Positions 56,946-64,000 of a stretch of DNA of 64,000 bases are shown piece by piece; the first letter of the stretch is position 1; each line of letters begins with the position of its first letter. The translations under genes were made by a program, and so were the position numbers. A model generated the notes under the pieces. That model made no database searches. It was not told the origin of the DNA and worked only from the letters and a program-made list of their open reading frames with translations. The DNA is from Leptospira ognonensis (GTDB lineage: Bacteria; Spirochaetota; Leptospiria; Leptospirales; Leptospiraceae), in assembly GCF_004770745.1 (NCBI RefSeq), contig NZ_RQGD01000035.1:124001-188000 (forward strand), given 5' to 3'.

Positions 56946-57719
56946 CTGGAGACTCTCGTATCCATCCGTCATGCGAATCTTTTTTCGCATAACAAAATAC
57001 AGATTTGGAATGATTTATCCTTTCGGTTAGAACCGAACCAGATTCACTGTCTGATCGGCGAGTCTGGTTCTGGAAAAACGACTCTTGCCTACTCTCTTTT
57101 TGGCATTCTTCCCGAGGGTTGGAAATGTAGTTATGAGGAATGGTCGGTCCTCGGAAATTCTCTCCCTGCGATGGCCGAAAGAATCAAGAAACAGGGAAAC
57201 GCTCGGTCGATCTTTTTGGTTCCCCAAAATCCAAATCTGGCATTCCATCCATACCGAAAGCTGGGCGAGCAGCTCCAAGATTTTTTCCGTTATACCTTAG
57301 GAGAAACATTTGATAAAACTAAGGTTTTAGGTCTTTGGGCAGAGATGGGGATCAAAACGGACAAAAATATTCTGAATCGCCTTCCCGATTCTTTCTCGGG
57401 AGGTGAAAAACAGAGAATTTGCGTATCACTTGCCATCCTTGCCAATCCCAAAATTCTCGTATTGGACGAACCGACGACAGGCCTAGATGCCGCAACGGAA
57501 AAATGGGTCCTCCACCAAATCAAACGCATGGCAGGTGCAACGGGTTGTGCTGTGTTTTTTATTACTCATGATTTACGAATCGTCGAAAGTCTGGCCTCTG
57601 AGATTACGATAATGAAAGAAGGGAGTATCGTGGAAACGATCTCCATTAAGGAAAGAAAATTTGAACCCAGATCAGAATATGGAAAAGCTTTGGAAAAAGC
57701 GCGCCGGATGTTCGTTTAA
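56946..57719 (+). CDS. ABC transporter ATPase (oligopeptide/nickel type) with a non-standard start codon
   Basis: The same frame as gmhA reopens after its stop and encodes a full ABC ATPase of about 257 residues, but no ATG, GTG or TTG precedes the Walker A. The only plausible early start is CTG at 56946, with AAGGA just before it. Motifs in order: Walker A IGESGSGKTTLA, Q-loop VPQNPNLAFHPYRKLGEQL (as in OppF/DppF), signature FSGGEKQR, Walker B KILVLDEPTTGLDA, and FFITHD. It is shorter than OppD/DppD (about 320), lacking the C-terminal oligopeptide domain. No permease gene is adjacent. It could also be a gene that has lost its start. Confidence 0.72.
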   Translation: METLVSIRHANLFSHNKIQIWNDLSFRLEPNQIHCLIGESGSGKTTLAYSLFGILPEGWKCSYEEWSVLGNSLPAMAERIKKQGNARSIFLVPQNPNLAFHPYRKLGEQLQDFFRYTLGETFDKTKVLGLWAEMGIKTDKNILNRLPDSFSGGEKQRICVSLAILANPKILVLDEPTTGLDAATEKWVLHQIKRMAGATGCAVFFITHDLRIVESLASEITIMKEGSIVETISIKERKFEPRSEYGKALEKARRMFV

Positions 57720-59175
57720 AAGAACAATTTTCATATTCCTTACCTTATTCCTTTCTCTCGAAAATGCCGCAGAATCCAGATATGAAATATTGGACTTTGA
57801 TACGAGCCTTTATCCACAAGTCACAGTAGAAATGAAAGCGCGCGAAAATCTATTCGGCAGAGAGACGGAAGTATTAATTACAGAAGATACGGGTACTGCA
57901 AAGAAAGTAGCTACAGATTATAATCTCTCCGTGCATTCAGAACCTTATCCTGTGCATATCTACCTCTCCATTCCCAGTTACACGGATTGGGAGGAAAAAA
58001 CATGGCTATTACAATTTTCGCATAACATGGCAAGTATTGTTGAAAAATCTAAGGGAAAATTTTATCTAAATGTCCAGTCAGATGATCAGTTTATTTTCTA
58101 TGAAGGTATCCCATCTAACAAGTTAAGTCCATCCTTCTCTCTTCCTAAAGAAAGACAGCCAAAATTTCCCATGCGATCATGGGAAAAGGTGATTCAAAAA
58201 ATGAGGGCGGATGATCATCCAAATAAAATCCTGATAACTGTTAGTTTGCACTCTGATTGGGAAGATAAATTTCGAATTGCCGAGTTTTCTAAGAAAGTGA
58301 TTTCAGAAAAGATTAGTTTTTTTGTCGTTGCACCAAATAGTTTAGAAACAACGAAACTCGCGAGTTATGTAAACGGAAAGTTTTTCCCCATTTCAAGCGA
58401 AGAAGGACTCTCAAATCTTTACAAAGAGCTTACATTTGCGACGGCACCGAAAGTGAAGTTGGTTTATCATTCACCTTGGAATTTTTCAAACTGGGCTTAC
58501 AATCATCTACTTGTAAACATTGTTTTTGGCGAGGAAAAATCTCTGGAATTCAATTATGAAATTTCAGCATTCAGAACCATATATCAGAAATTTATAGATC
58601 CTTTTGTTTTTTATCCTGTACTTTTCTTTTTCATCATCCTTTGTTTTTCTATTCTTTACTACCTTCGGGGATATGAGGTGTCCAAGGGCAAACCTTCCAG
58701 TATCCCGTCATTAGAGATAGAAAGCAAAATAAAAAAAGCTACTGACTCGCCGGATCAAACGAGGAATCGAAATGAATTAGAAGTTTATGAAAGAGTTTAC
58801 GGTGAATTCGCCGAGAGAACTAGAGAAAATGAAATCGTAACACAATATCTGGAAAGAGATGAAGTTGCTGGAGAATTGTACCATACTTGTGTTTTGATCT
58901 TAAAAGAAGGAAGGTCACAAGGAGAACAATTTCACATCAAAGACGAGGAAACCCTCATCGGTCGCGGGGAGCAGTGCGATTTCATTTTGGAAGATCCCTA
59001 TGCGGAAATGATACACGCTAAAATCAAAAAGGTGAGAGGTCGACATCTTCTTTTTGATTGCGCTTCCTCCGCGGGTGTGCTATTAAATAATAGAAAGCTT
59101 TTGAGACCAAAGGCTCTTCATGATTTGGATGAGATTCGAATAGGAAAGACGCTGTTCTCTTTTAGAGGTAGATAA
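57679..59175 (+). CDS. Membrane protein with C-terminal FHA domain
   Basis: 498 residues from the ATG at 57679 (a TTG at 57661 is possible). An N-terminal signal or anchor (KRTIFIFLTLFLSLENAAES) is followed by about 270 extracytoplasmic residues that resemble a von Willebrand-like fold in places (KILITVSLHSDWEDKFRIAEFSKKV; FFVVAPN). A membrane helix near 305-328 (FYPVLFFFIILCFSILYYL) leads to a cytoplasmic linker and an FHA domain (TLIGRGEQCDFIL, AEMIHAKIKK), which binds phosphothreonine. It overlaps the ABC gene by 41 bp and abuts the lipoprotein gene. It may relay an envelope signal to a Ser/Thr kinase. Confidence 0.82.
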   Translation: MEKLWKKRAGCSFKRTIFIFLTLFLSLENAAESRYEILDFDTSLYPQVTVEMKARENLFGRETEVLITEDTGTAKKVATDYNLSVHSEPYPVHIYLSIPSYTDWEEKTWLLQFSHNMASIVEKSKGKFYLNVQSDDQFIFYEGIPSNKLSPSFSLPKERQPKFPMRSWEKVIQKMRADDHPNKILITVSLHSDWEDKFRIAEFSKKVISEKISFFVVAPNSLETTKLASYVNGKFFPISSEEGLSNLYKELTFATAPKVKLVYHSPWNFSNWAYNHLLVNIVFGEEKSLEFNYEISAFRTIYQKFIDPFVFYPVLFFFIILCFSILYYLRGYEVSKGKPSSIPSLEIESKIKKATDSPDQTRNRNELEVYERVYGEFAERTRENEIVTQYLERDEVAGELYHTCVLILKEGRSQGEQFHIKDEETLIGRGEQCDFILEDPYAEMIHAKIKKVRGRHLLFDCASSAGVLLNNRKLLRPKALHDLDEIRIGKTLFSFRGR

Positions 59176-60018
59176 ATGCTCGGTTCAATTTCGAAAGGCA
59201 AAAAAAAACTGTTTTTTCATCTTCTACTTCAATTGATTCTCGTTTTCGTTTTATTTTGTAAAAATGAAGACTCAGATACGGCTACAACAACTGCCTCACT
59301 TCTTGCAGCAGAGACTGGCGCGGATGGCTGTACGATTGCTGGGATCTCCAATCAGATCAAGGCTGGATATACGAACGTTTCCACAACCTCTCAAAGTGTC
59401 CAGACGCGCCAAGTACAAGACACATTCTATGCCATCGTGCAGGTGAAAGGCGCTCAGATCGGAACAACTGTTATCTTCAACCAAGCCGTTTCCCCAAATA
59501 TTTATGTTTCTACAAGTTGTCCATTAAATTTAGATTCAGATGCTTTGGCAGTGGTCGGGACTGCCTATTCGATCTCGACAGTTGGAAGTACAACAACCAT
59601 TAGTTTTTTGCAAGCGAGCAGTTATCTCATTTATATGTACAGTCGAACCAATTACCAAACCGCGGGGCTGACAGTCATTACAGCAGGTACGGCTCTTTCG
59701 ACCGTATCGGATTCCGCCTTAACGGATTTGCTGAACGGTTCTTCATCGACCACTTTTAAATTCTCATGCGATAATAGCTCCTCTACAGGCATTTGCCAGA
59801 ATTACTATGGAGCCTTTACAGACTGTCTCTCTGGGGGGACGAAACAAACGACCAAATGCACGGAAACCAATGTTCTCGGTTCCTGTAAATATACGTCTTC
59901 AAGCATCGGAACCATTGTAACGGTTTACACGTCGCCCATCATTACAAGTTCAACATCAGCCCAATCTCTCTGCACTTCCGGCACATACCAAAGTGGGACG
60001 ACCGTCCAAACCCCTTAA
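59176..60018 (+). CDS. Ser/Thr-rich lipoprotein of unknown function
   Basis: 280 residues. The signal (FFHLLLQLILVFVLFC) ends in a lipobox with the lipidated Cys near residue 28. The mature protein is very rich in Ser and Thr and has several Cys in its last 90 residues (for example CDNSSSTGICQNYYGAFTDC), which may form disulfides. The fold looks mainly beta. The start directly follows the FHA gene stop, so the two may act together at the envelope. I recognise no family. Confidence 0.75.
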   Translation: MLGSISKGKKKLFFHLLLQLILVFVLFCKNEDSDTATTTASLLAAETGADGCTIAGISNQIKAGYTNVSTTSQSVQTRQVQDTFYAIVQVKGAQIGTTVIFNQAVSPNIYVSTSCPLNLDSDALAVVGTAYSISTVGSTTTISFLQASSYLIYMYSRTNYQTAGLTVITAGTALSTVSDSALTDLLNGSSSTTFKFSCDNSSSTGICQNYYGAFTDCLSGGTKQTTKCTETNVLGSCKYTSSSIGTIVTVYTSPIITSSTSAQSLCTSGTYQSGTTVQTP

Positions 60019-60046
60019 TTCCTAACTTTTTTCATTCAAATTCTCT

Positions 60047-60101
60047 GGACGCTCTACCCCTAGTACGAGGTATGACTTATGAAGGGAGAGTGTCCGAATG
60101 A
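60047..60101 (+). promoter_or_regulatory. leuC leader: ribosome-site hairpin with a 9-codon upstream ORF
   Basis: GGACGCTCT-A-CCC (60047-60059) pairs with GGGAGAGTGTCC (60084-60095), 12 bp with one bulge and one G-U pair. The 3' arm contains the leuC Shine-Dalgarno, so the hairpin would hide it. A mini-ORF begins in the loop at 60072, reads MTYEGRVSE and stops at TGA 60099-60101, overlapping the leuC ATG as ATGA. Ribosomes on the mini-ORF would open the hairpin. Confidence 0.5.
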
Positions 60102-61492
60102 AAACAATGTTTGAGAAAATTTGGAATGATCATTTGGTAGATGAAGAGGACGGTACTTGTATCATCTACATCGATAGGCATCTCGTCCACGAAGTAACCA
60201 GTCCACAAGCCTTTGAAAGTTTAAAACTGACAGGCAGAAGCGTGAGACGACCAGACGCAACTTTTGCGACTATGGACCATAACGTTTCCACGCGAACGAA
60301 GGACCTAAGTAAGATCGATCCGATTGCTGTTTTACAGATGAAGACTCTGGAAGACAATTGCAGGGAAAATCACATCAATTTATTTGACATCAATCATCCA
60401 GACAACGGCATTGTTCACGTTGTCGCACCTGAATTAGGAATCACTCATCCAGGTATGACAATTGTTTGTGGGGATTCTCATACAGCGACGCATGGCGCAT
60501 TCGGGGCACTTGCTTTCGGTATCGGTACATCGGAAGTCGAACACGTACTAGCAACCCAAACCTTGGTTCAGAAAAAACCAAAAACACTTGAAATCCGAGT
60601 CGATGGAAAGTTATCACCTCTCGTTTCCGCAAAAGACATCGTACTCGCAATCATCGGAAAGATCGGCACAGACGGTGCGACTGGTTATGTGATTGAATTT
60701 ACAGGCGAGGCGATCCGTTCCCTATCTATGGAAGGACGGATGACCATTTGCAACATGGCGATTGAAGCCGGTGCCAGAGCGGGACTCATCTCCCCTGATG
60801 ATACAACCATCGCCTATATCAAAGGACGTGATTACGCTCCGAAAGGCAAGGACTGGGATCTTGCAGAAAAAAAATGGAGATCTTACGCATCCGATGCGGG
60901 TGCTCAGTTTGATAAAACAGTTATTTTAAATGCAAGTGAGATTGCACCAATGGTGAGTTGGGGAACATCTCCCGGACAAGTTGTACCCGTGACAGCAACC
61001 GTTCCTGGACCTGCCGATTTCTCAGATCCAATCCAAAAAAAATCTGCGGAATCTGCACTTGCTTATATGGATTTGCAAGCAGGGCAAAAGATATCGGATA
61101 TCAAGGTAAATAAAGTATTCATCGGTTCCTGTACGAATTCACGAATTGAAGACCTACGGGTTGTTGCTGCTACAGTGAAAGGCAAGAAAGTCCACTCGGC
61201 AGTAGAAGCAATCATCGTTCCTGGCTCAGGCCGGGTGAAACGCCAGGCAGAAGAAGAAGGTTTGGATCAGATTTTTCTCTCTGCAGGATTCCAATGGAGA
61301 AATCCAGGATGCTCGATGTGCTTGGCAATGAATGATGATGTCCTTTCGCCTGGGGATCGATGCGCCTCTACTTCAAACCGAAACTTTGAAGGAAGACAAG
61401 GAAAGGGAGGTCGCACGCATCTCGTCGGACCTGCCATGGCAGCAGCAACTGCCATCGAAGGTCATTTTGTAGACATTAGGGACTGGAAATAG
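60098..61492 (+). CDS. leuC: 3-isopropylmalate dehydratase, large subunit
   Basis: With LeuD isomerises 2- to 3-isopropylmalate in leucine synthesis. 464 residues, aconitase superfamily. The 4Fe-4S ligands are in [11 protein letters not shown] and [42 protein letters not shown] and FIGSCTN are textbook LeuC. The ATG is preceded by GGGAGAG inside the leader hairpin. leuD follows after 9 bp. Confidence 0.98.
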   Translation: MKTMFEKIWNDHLVDEEDGTCIIYIDRHLVHEVTSPQAFESLKLTGRSVRRPDATFATMDHNVSTRTKDLSKIDPIAVLQMKTLEDNCRENHINLFDINHPDNGIVHVVAPELGITHPGMTIVCGDSHTATHGAFGALAFGIGTSEVEHVLATQTLVQKKPKTLEIRVDGKLSPLVSAKDIVLAIIGKIGTDGATGYVIEFTGEAIRSLSMEGRMTICNMAIEAGARAGLISPDDTTIAYIKGRDYAPKGKDWDLAEKKWRSYASDAGAQFDKTVILNASEIAPMVSWGTSPGQVVPVTATVPGPADFSDPIQKKSAESALAYMDLQAGQKISDIKVNKVFIGSCTNSRIEDLRVVAATVKGKKVHSAVEAIIVPGSGRVKRQAEEEGLDQIFLSAGFQWRNPGCSMCLAMNDDVLSPGDRCASTSNRNFEGRQGKGGRTHLVGPAMAAATAIEGHFVDIRDWK

Positions 61493-61501
61493 GTACGAAT
61501 T

Positions 61502-62128
61502 ATGAAAGCATTTACAACTCTCAAAGGCATCGCAGGACTGCTCGATAAAGCTAACGTGGATACAGACCAAATCATCCCGAAGCAGTTTCTACGAAAAATA
61601 GAACGTTCTGGTTTTGGCCAGCATCTCTTTCATGATTGGAGATTTTTGGATGATGCAGGAAAGGTTCCGAATCCCGATTTTATCCTAAATGCTCCCCGAT
61701 ACGAGAATGCCACAGTACTTGTCACTCGCGATAATTTTGGTTGTGGTTCTTCTAGAGAGCATGCCCCTTGGGCACTAGAAGACTACGGCTTTCGTTGCAT
61801 CATTGCACCTTCGTTTGCTGATATTTTCTATAATAACTGTTTCAAAAATGGTATGCTCCCAATCGCACTGGGAGAAGACAAGGTGGATGAGATTTTTAAA
61901 ACCATTGATGCAAAGCCTGGTGCCAATCTAACGATCGATTTAGAAAAACAAACCATACACACCGACGAAGGGAAAGAGTATTCCTTTGAGGTCGATCATT
62001 TTCGAAAGTACTGTTTACTGAATGGGCTCGACGATATTGGACTTACGATGAAAAAGGCAGAGAAAATTCAAAAATTTGAAGAGAAAAATCAAAAAGAAGT
62101 TCCCTGGTTGTATCCAAAGGTAGTATAA
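61502..62128 (+). CDS. leuD: 3-isopropylmalate dehydratase, small subunit
   Basis: 208 residues, the swivel domain that completes the LeuC active site. [22 protein letters not shown] and [41 protein letters not shown] are the family motifs, with the substrate-binding SSREHA. Length is the usual 200 or so. It is co-transcribed with leuC and followed 7 bp later by the FKBP gene. Confidence 0.98.
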   Translation: MKAFTTLKGIAGLLDKANVDTDQIIPKQFLRKIERSGFGQHLFHDWRFLDDAGKVPNPDFILNAPRYENATVLVTRDNFGCGSSREHAPWALEDYGFRCIIAPSFADIFYNNCFKNGMLPIALGEDKVDEIFKTIDAKPGANLTIDLEKQTIHTDEGKEYSFEVDHFRKYCLLNGLDDIGLTMKKAEKIQKFEEKNQKEVPWLYPKVV

Positions 62129-62135
62129 TCAAAAC

Positions 62136-62516
62136 ATGAAACACATGATCCCTTATTTAATGATAGTATTCAGTTTTGCTTCTCTAATTGCAGCGGACGA
62201 GCTTCAGATCCAAGATACAAAAGTAGGCTTGGGCAAAGAGGCCTTACGTGGAACGGTAGTTACAGTTCATTACACTGGTAAACTCACAAATGGAAAAGTT
62301 TTCGACTCCTCTGTAGATCGTGGTGAGCCCTTTGTTTTCAATTTAGGTGCAGGACAAGTGATCCAAGGATGGGAAAAAGGCATCGTGGGAATGAAAGAAG
62401 GTGGAAAGAGAAAACTCACTATTCCTCCTCAGATGGGTTATGGTGCTAGGGCTGTTGGACCCATTCCTGCAAATTCTACTTTGATTTTTGACGTAGAGTT
62501 ACTAAAAGTAAAATAA
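62136..62516 (+). CDS. Exported FKBP-type peptidyl-prolyl isomerase
   Basis: 126 residues. A signal peptide (IPYLMIVFSFASLIAA) precedes one complete FKBP domain: VTVHYTGKLTNGKVFDSSVDRGEPFVFNLGAGQVIQGWEKG, then GGKRKLTIPPQMGYGARA and IPANSTLIFDVELLKVK. The aromatic binding-pocket residues (Tyr, Phe, Trp) are retained. It probably assists folding in the periplasm. It follows leuD by 7 bp and precedes the cysteine-synthase-like gene by 3 bp, so it may be carried on the leuCD transcript. Confidence 0.95.
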   Translation: MKHMIPYLMIVFSFASLIAADELQIQDTKVGLGKEALRGTVVTVHYTGKLTNGKVFDSSVDRGEPFVFNLGAGQVIQGWEKGIVGMKEGGKRKLTIPPQMGYGARAVGPIPANSTLIFDVELLKVK

Positions 62517-62519
62517 TAA

Positions 62520-63521
62520 ATGTTTGATCCAATCTCGAAGGGTATTGATGATTTTGGGAATAGCTTATTGCAAGCTTTGAACAACGTACAAGGTTTGTTT
62601 GGAAAGGAGCTTTCTGTTGTTAACCCAATCAAGGACAATATCCTTCAACTGATTGGAAACACACCTCTCATACGCCTAAATCGAATCGGATCTGAGTATT
62701 CTGGCATTCATTTTTATCTTAAGGCTGAGTTTTTGAATCCTACGGGTTCGGCTAAAGACAGAACGGCTCTTGCAATGTTTATTGATGCGGAACGCAGAGG
62801 AAAAGTTCGGAAAGGAATGTCCGTCGTTTTATACGGAGCTGGGTCTTCTTCGATCAGCTTTTCATGGATCGGCAAAATCAGGCAATACCCCGTCTATTGT
62901 TTGGTGCCGCTTTCGACTCCTCCCGAACGGATACAGCTGTTAAGAAGTTATGGTGCGGAAGTTACGGTAACAAGTGTTTCAGATACGAGTGTGCTTTTTG
63001 ATTTGGCCATTGCAAAGGCTCAAAAAGTAAATGGTTGGATTCCCGATGAAGCAGCGAATCCGGCCAATCCGAATTTTCATTTTAAAACGACAGGTCCTGA
63101 GATTTGGCGAGACCTCCAAGGTAAGGTGGGAGCAGTGGTTTCTGCACCTGGTACTGGTGGTGCCATCACAGGAATTGGACGATATTTAAAATCACAAAAT
63201 TCTAAAGTGAAAGTGATTCTGGCAGGAAAGCAATCTTCACCATTTTTGCGTTATGTGAAAGCAAAAACTAAAAAAGAACAGGATGAAATTTCTCTTCCAT
63301 CCGTTTATGATTCTAGATTGATTGATGGAGCCTTCCCAGTGAGTCCTGAAGAAGCATTACACCTTCAAGCGGATCTTTATGATAAAGAGGGTATTTTTGC
63401 GGGACTCACTACGGGAACAGTAATTACCGGCGCACTTCGTTTTTCTGAAACCATCAAAGACACTCTTGCCAATGAAAGAGATCCATTTAACATTGTCATC
63501 CTTTCTCCGGATAGAGACTAG
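62520..63521 (+). CDS. Cysteine synthase / cystathionine beta-synthase-like protein with altered substrate loop
   Basis: 333 residues of the fold II PLP family. The start of the domain is normal (ILQLIGNTPLIRLNRI), as is the PLP lysine Lys79 in NPTGSAKDR and the phosphate loop GTGGA at 211-215. However the substrate loop TSGNTG of CysK is replaced by GAGSSS (106-111), losing the Asn that holds the amino-acid substrate, and the C-terminus stops at LSPDRD without the usual PDSGERY segment. About 35 extra residues precede the domain. It may use another substrate or have a regulatory role. It follows the FKBP gene by 3 bp. Confidence 0.8.
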   Translation: MFDPISKGIDDFGNSLLQALNNVQGLFGKELSVVNPIKDNILQLIGNTPLIRLNRIGSEYSGIHFYLKAEFLNPTGSAKDRTALAMFIDAERRGKVRKGMSVVLYGAGSSSISFSWIGKIRQYPVYCLVPLSTPPERIQLLRSYGAEVTVTSVSDTSVLFDLAIAKAQKVNGWIPDEAANPANPNFHFKTTGPEIWRDLQGKVGAVVSAPGTGGAITGIGRYLKSQNSKVKVILAGKQSSPFLRYVKAKTKKEQDEISLPSVYDSRLIDGAFPVSPEEALHLQADLYDKEGIFAGLTTGTVITGALRFSETIKDTLANERDPFNIVILSPDRD

Positions 63522-63524
63522 TAG

Positions 63525-64000
63525 TTACAGAATTTCTATCAGTAAAACGGTGATATCATCTGAATCTTGGATTCGTTTTTGATTGAGTGAGGCGATCAAG
63601 TCTTTGGTAAATTGTTCGGCTTCTAAATAGTGAGTGATGGCAATGGTCTCCTTCAAAACTTCCGTTGATGTTTTTTCTATGCTGATATCATCACTCAGGC
63701 CATCCGTATAAAGGAGTAACTTATCTCCTTTTTCTAATTTTCTTGCAAAGAGTTTGTATTCGCAATTTTTTTCAAAACCGAGTAGAAATCCCTCCGATTC
63801 CAATTCGATGATTTCCTTTTTTCGAAGTAAAATCATAGGTGGATGGCCTGCGGTTGCATATTGCAATTCTAATGCCTCCAAATTTATATATGCATAAACG
63901 GCACTCACGAACCTCTGGTTTAAAACTTCGCCTAAAAAATCATTCATTCGTTCGAGAAGTTTTTCTGGATTCTTTGACCAGTGTTTTTCGTTTTTAAAGG
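63525..64000 (-). CDS. SpoIIE-type serine phosphatase, C-terminal part, cut by window edge
   Basis: The minus-strand frame is open to base 64000, so only the last 158 residues are seen. They match the end of a PP2C/SpoIIE domain: FVSAVYAYINLEALELQYATAGHPPMILLR, then GDKLLLYTDGLSDD with a metal-binding Asp, and DSDDITVLLIEIL. The ATG at 63947 is internal. Upstream sensor domains cannot be seen. It is another possible phosphatase for STAS proteins such as those at 7672 and 19389. Its stop is 3 bp past the convergent cysteine-synthase-like gene. Confidence 0.88.
   Translation of the reverse strand, partial: FKNEKHWSKNPEKLLERMNDFLGEVLNQRFVSAVYAYINLEALELQYATAGHPPMILLRKKEIIELESEGFLLGFEKNCEYKLFARKLEKGDKLLLYTDGLSDDISIEKTSTEVLKETIAITHYLEAEQFTKDLIASLNQKRIQDSDDITVLLIEIL

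Noticed and set aside
57171..57719. ABC ATPase starting at the ATG at 57171
   Set aside because: This start removes the Walker A, which is intact in frame upstream; the true beginning must be earlier.

Overview
The window reads as chromosome of a spirochaete, most likely genus Leptospira or a close Leptospiraceae relative. The grounds are a periplasmic-type FlaB flagellin beside a large chemotaxis cluster, both fliN and fliM, LPS genes (O-antigen ligase, heptose isomerase, glycosyltransferase, a possible lipid A deacylase; the LPS-free Borrelia and Treponema lack these), a MetX/MetW/MetY methionine route, a SemiSWEET transporter, and several relaxed-lipobox lipoproteins and signal-peptide proteins without named homologues. 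This rests on gene content read by eye; no database search was run. I see no insertion sequence, phage, integrase or CRISPR array. Genes are packed, with many 1-14 bp overlaps.

Layout. 1-4340: end of a polysaccharide deacetylase, an RND exporter and peptide deformylase. 4467-4539: tRNA-Ala(GGC). 4610-8010: a partner-switching signalling set (coiled-coil protein, GAF/SpoIIE/HATPase protein, STAS antagonist). 8061-12475: acyl-CoA carboxylase carboxyltransferase and biotin carboxylase/carrier subunits. 12472-24048: a leftward chemotaxis and signalling cluster (histidine kinase, REC-HATPase, CheY, STAS, CheA, MCP, CheW, CheD, CheB), preceded by ispH. 25243-26091: flaB with a structured leader. 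26159-27592: LpxR-like outer-membrane protein. 27883-30970: metY-metX-metW. 31140-34783: outer-membrane protein, RsmE, zinc-ribbon protein, periplasmic protein. 34906-37986: AAA ATPase, fliN, acetyltransferase, lipoprotein. 38048-40456: NfeD plus two SPFH proteins. 40550-47312: haem-binding protein, argH, cyclophilin lipoprotein, two unknowns, fliM, phosphodiesterase. 47320-48202: queF-SemiSWEET-ferredoxin. 48245-50056: guaA. 50576-50932: tRNA-Cys, tRNA-Leu and a probable structured RNA. 51085-56939: unknown protein and LPS genes. 56946-60018: ABC ATPase with no standard start codon, FHA membrane protein, lipoprotein. 60098-62128: leuCD behind an RBS-occluding hairpin. 62136-64000: FKBP, an atypical cysteine-synthase-like protein, and part of a SpoIIE phosphatase.

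Themes. Motility dominates: CheA/CheW/MCP signal to CheY, whose target FliM/FliN lies in two separate operons, while flaB carries what looks like a two-site CsrA control region. Phosphatase/STAS partner switching recurs (4928-8010, 19389, 63525). The best candidate for something undescribed is the roughly 140-nt multi-helix RNA at 50793-50932 just after tRNA-Leu.
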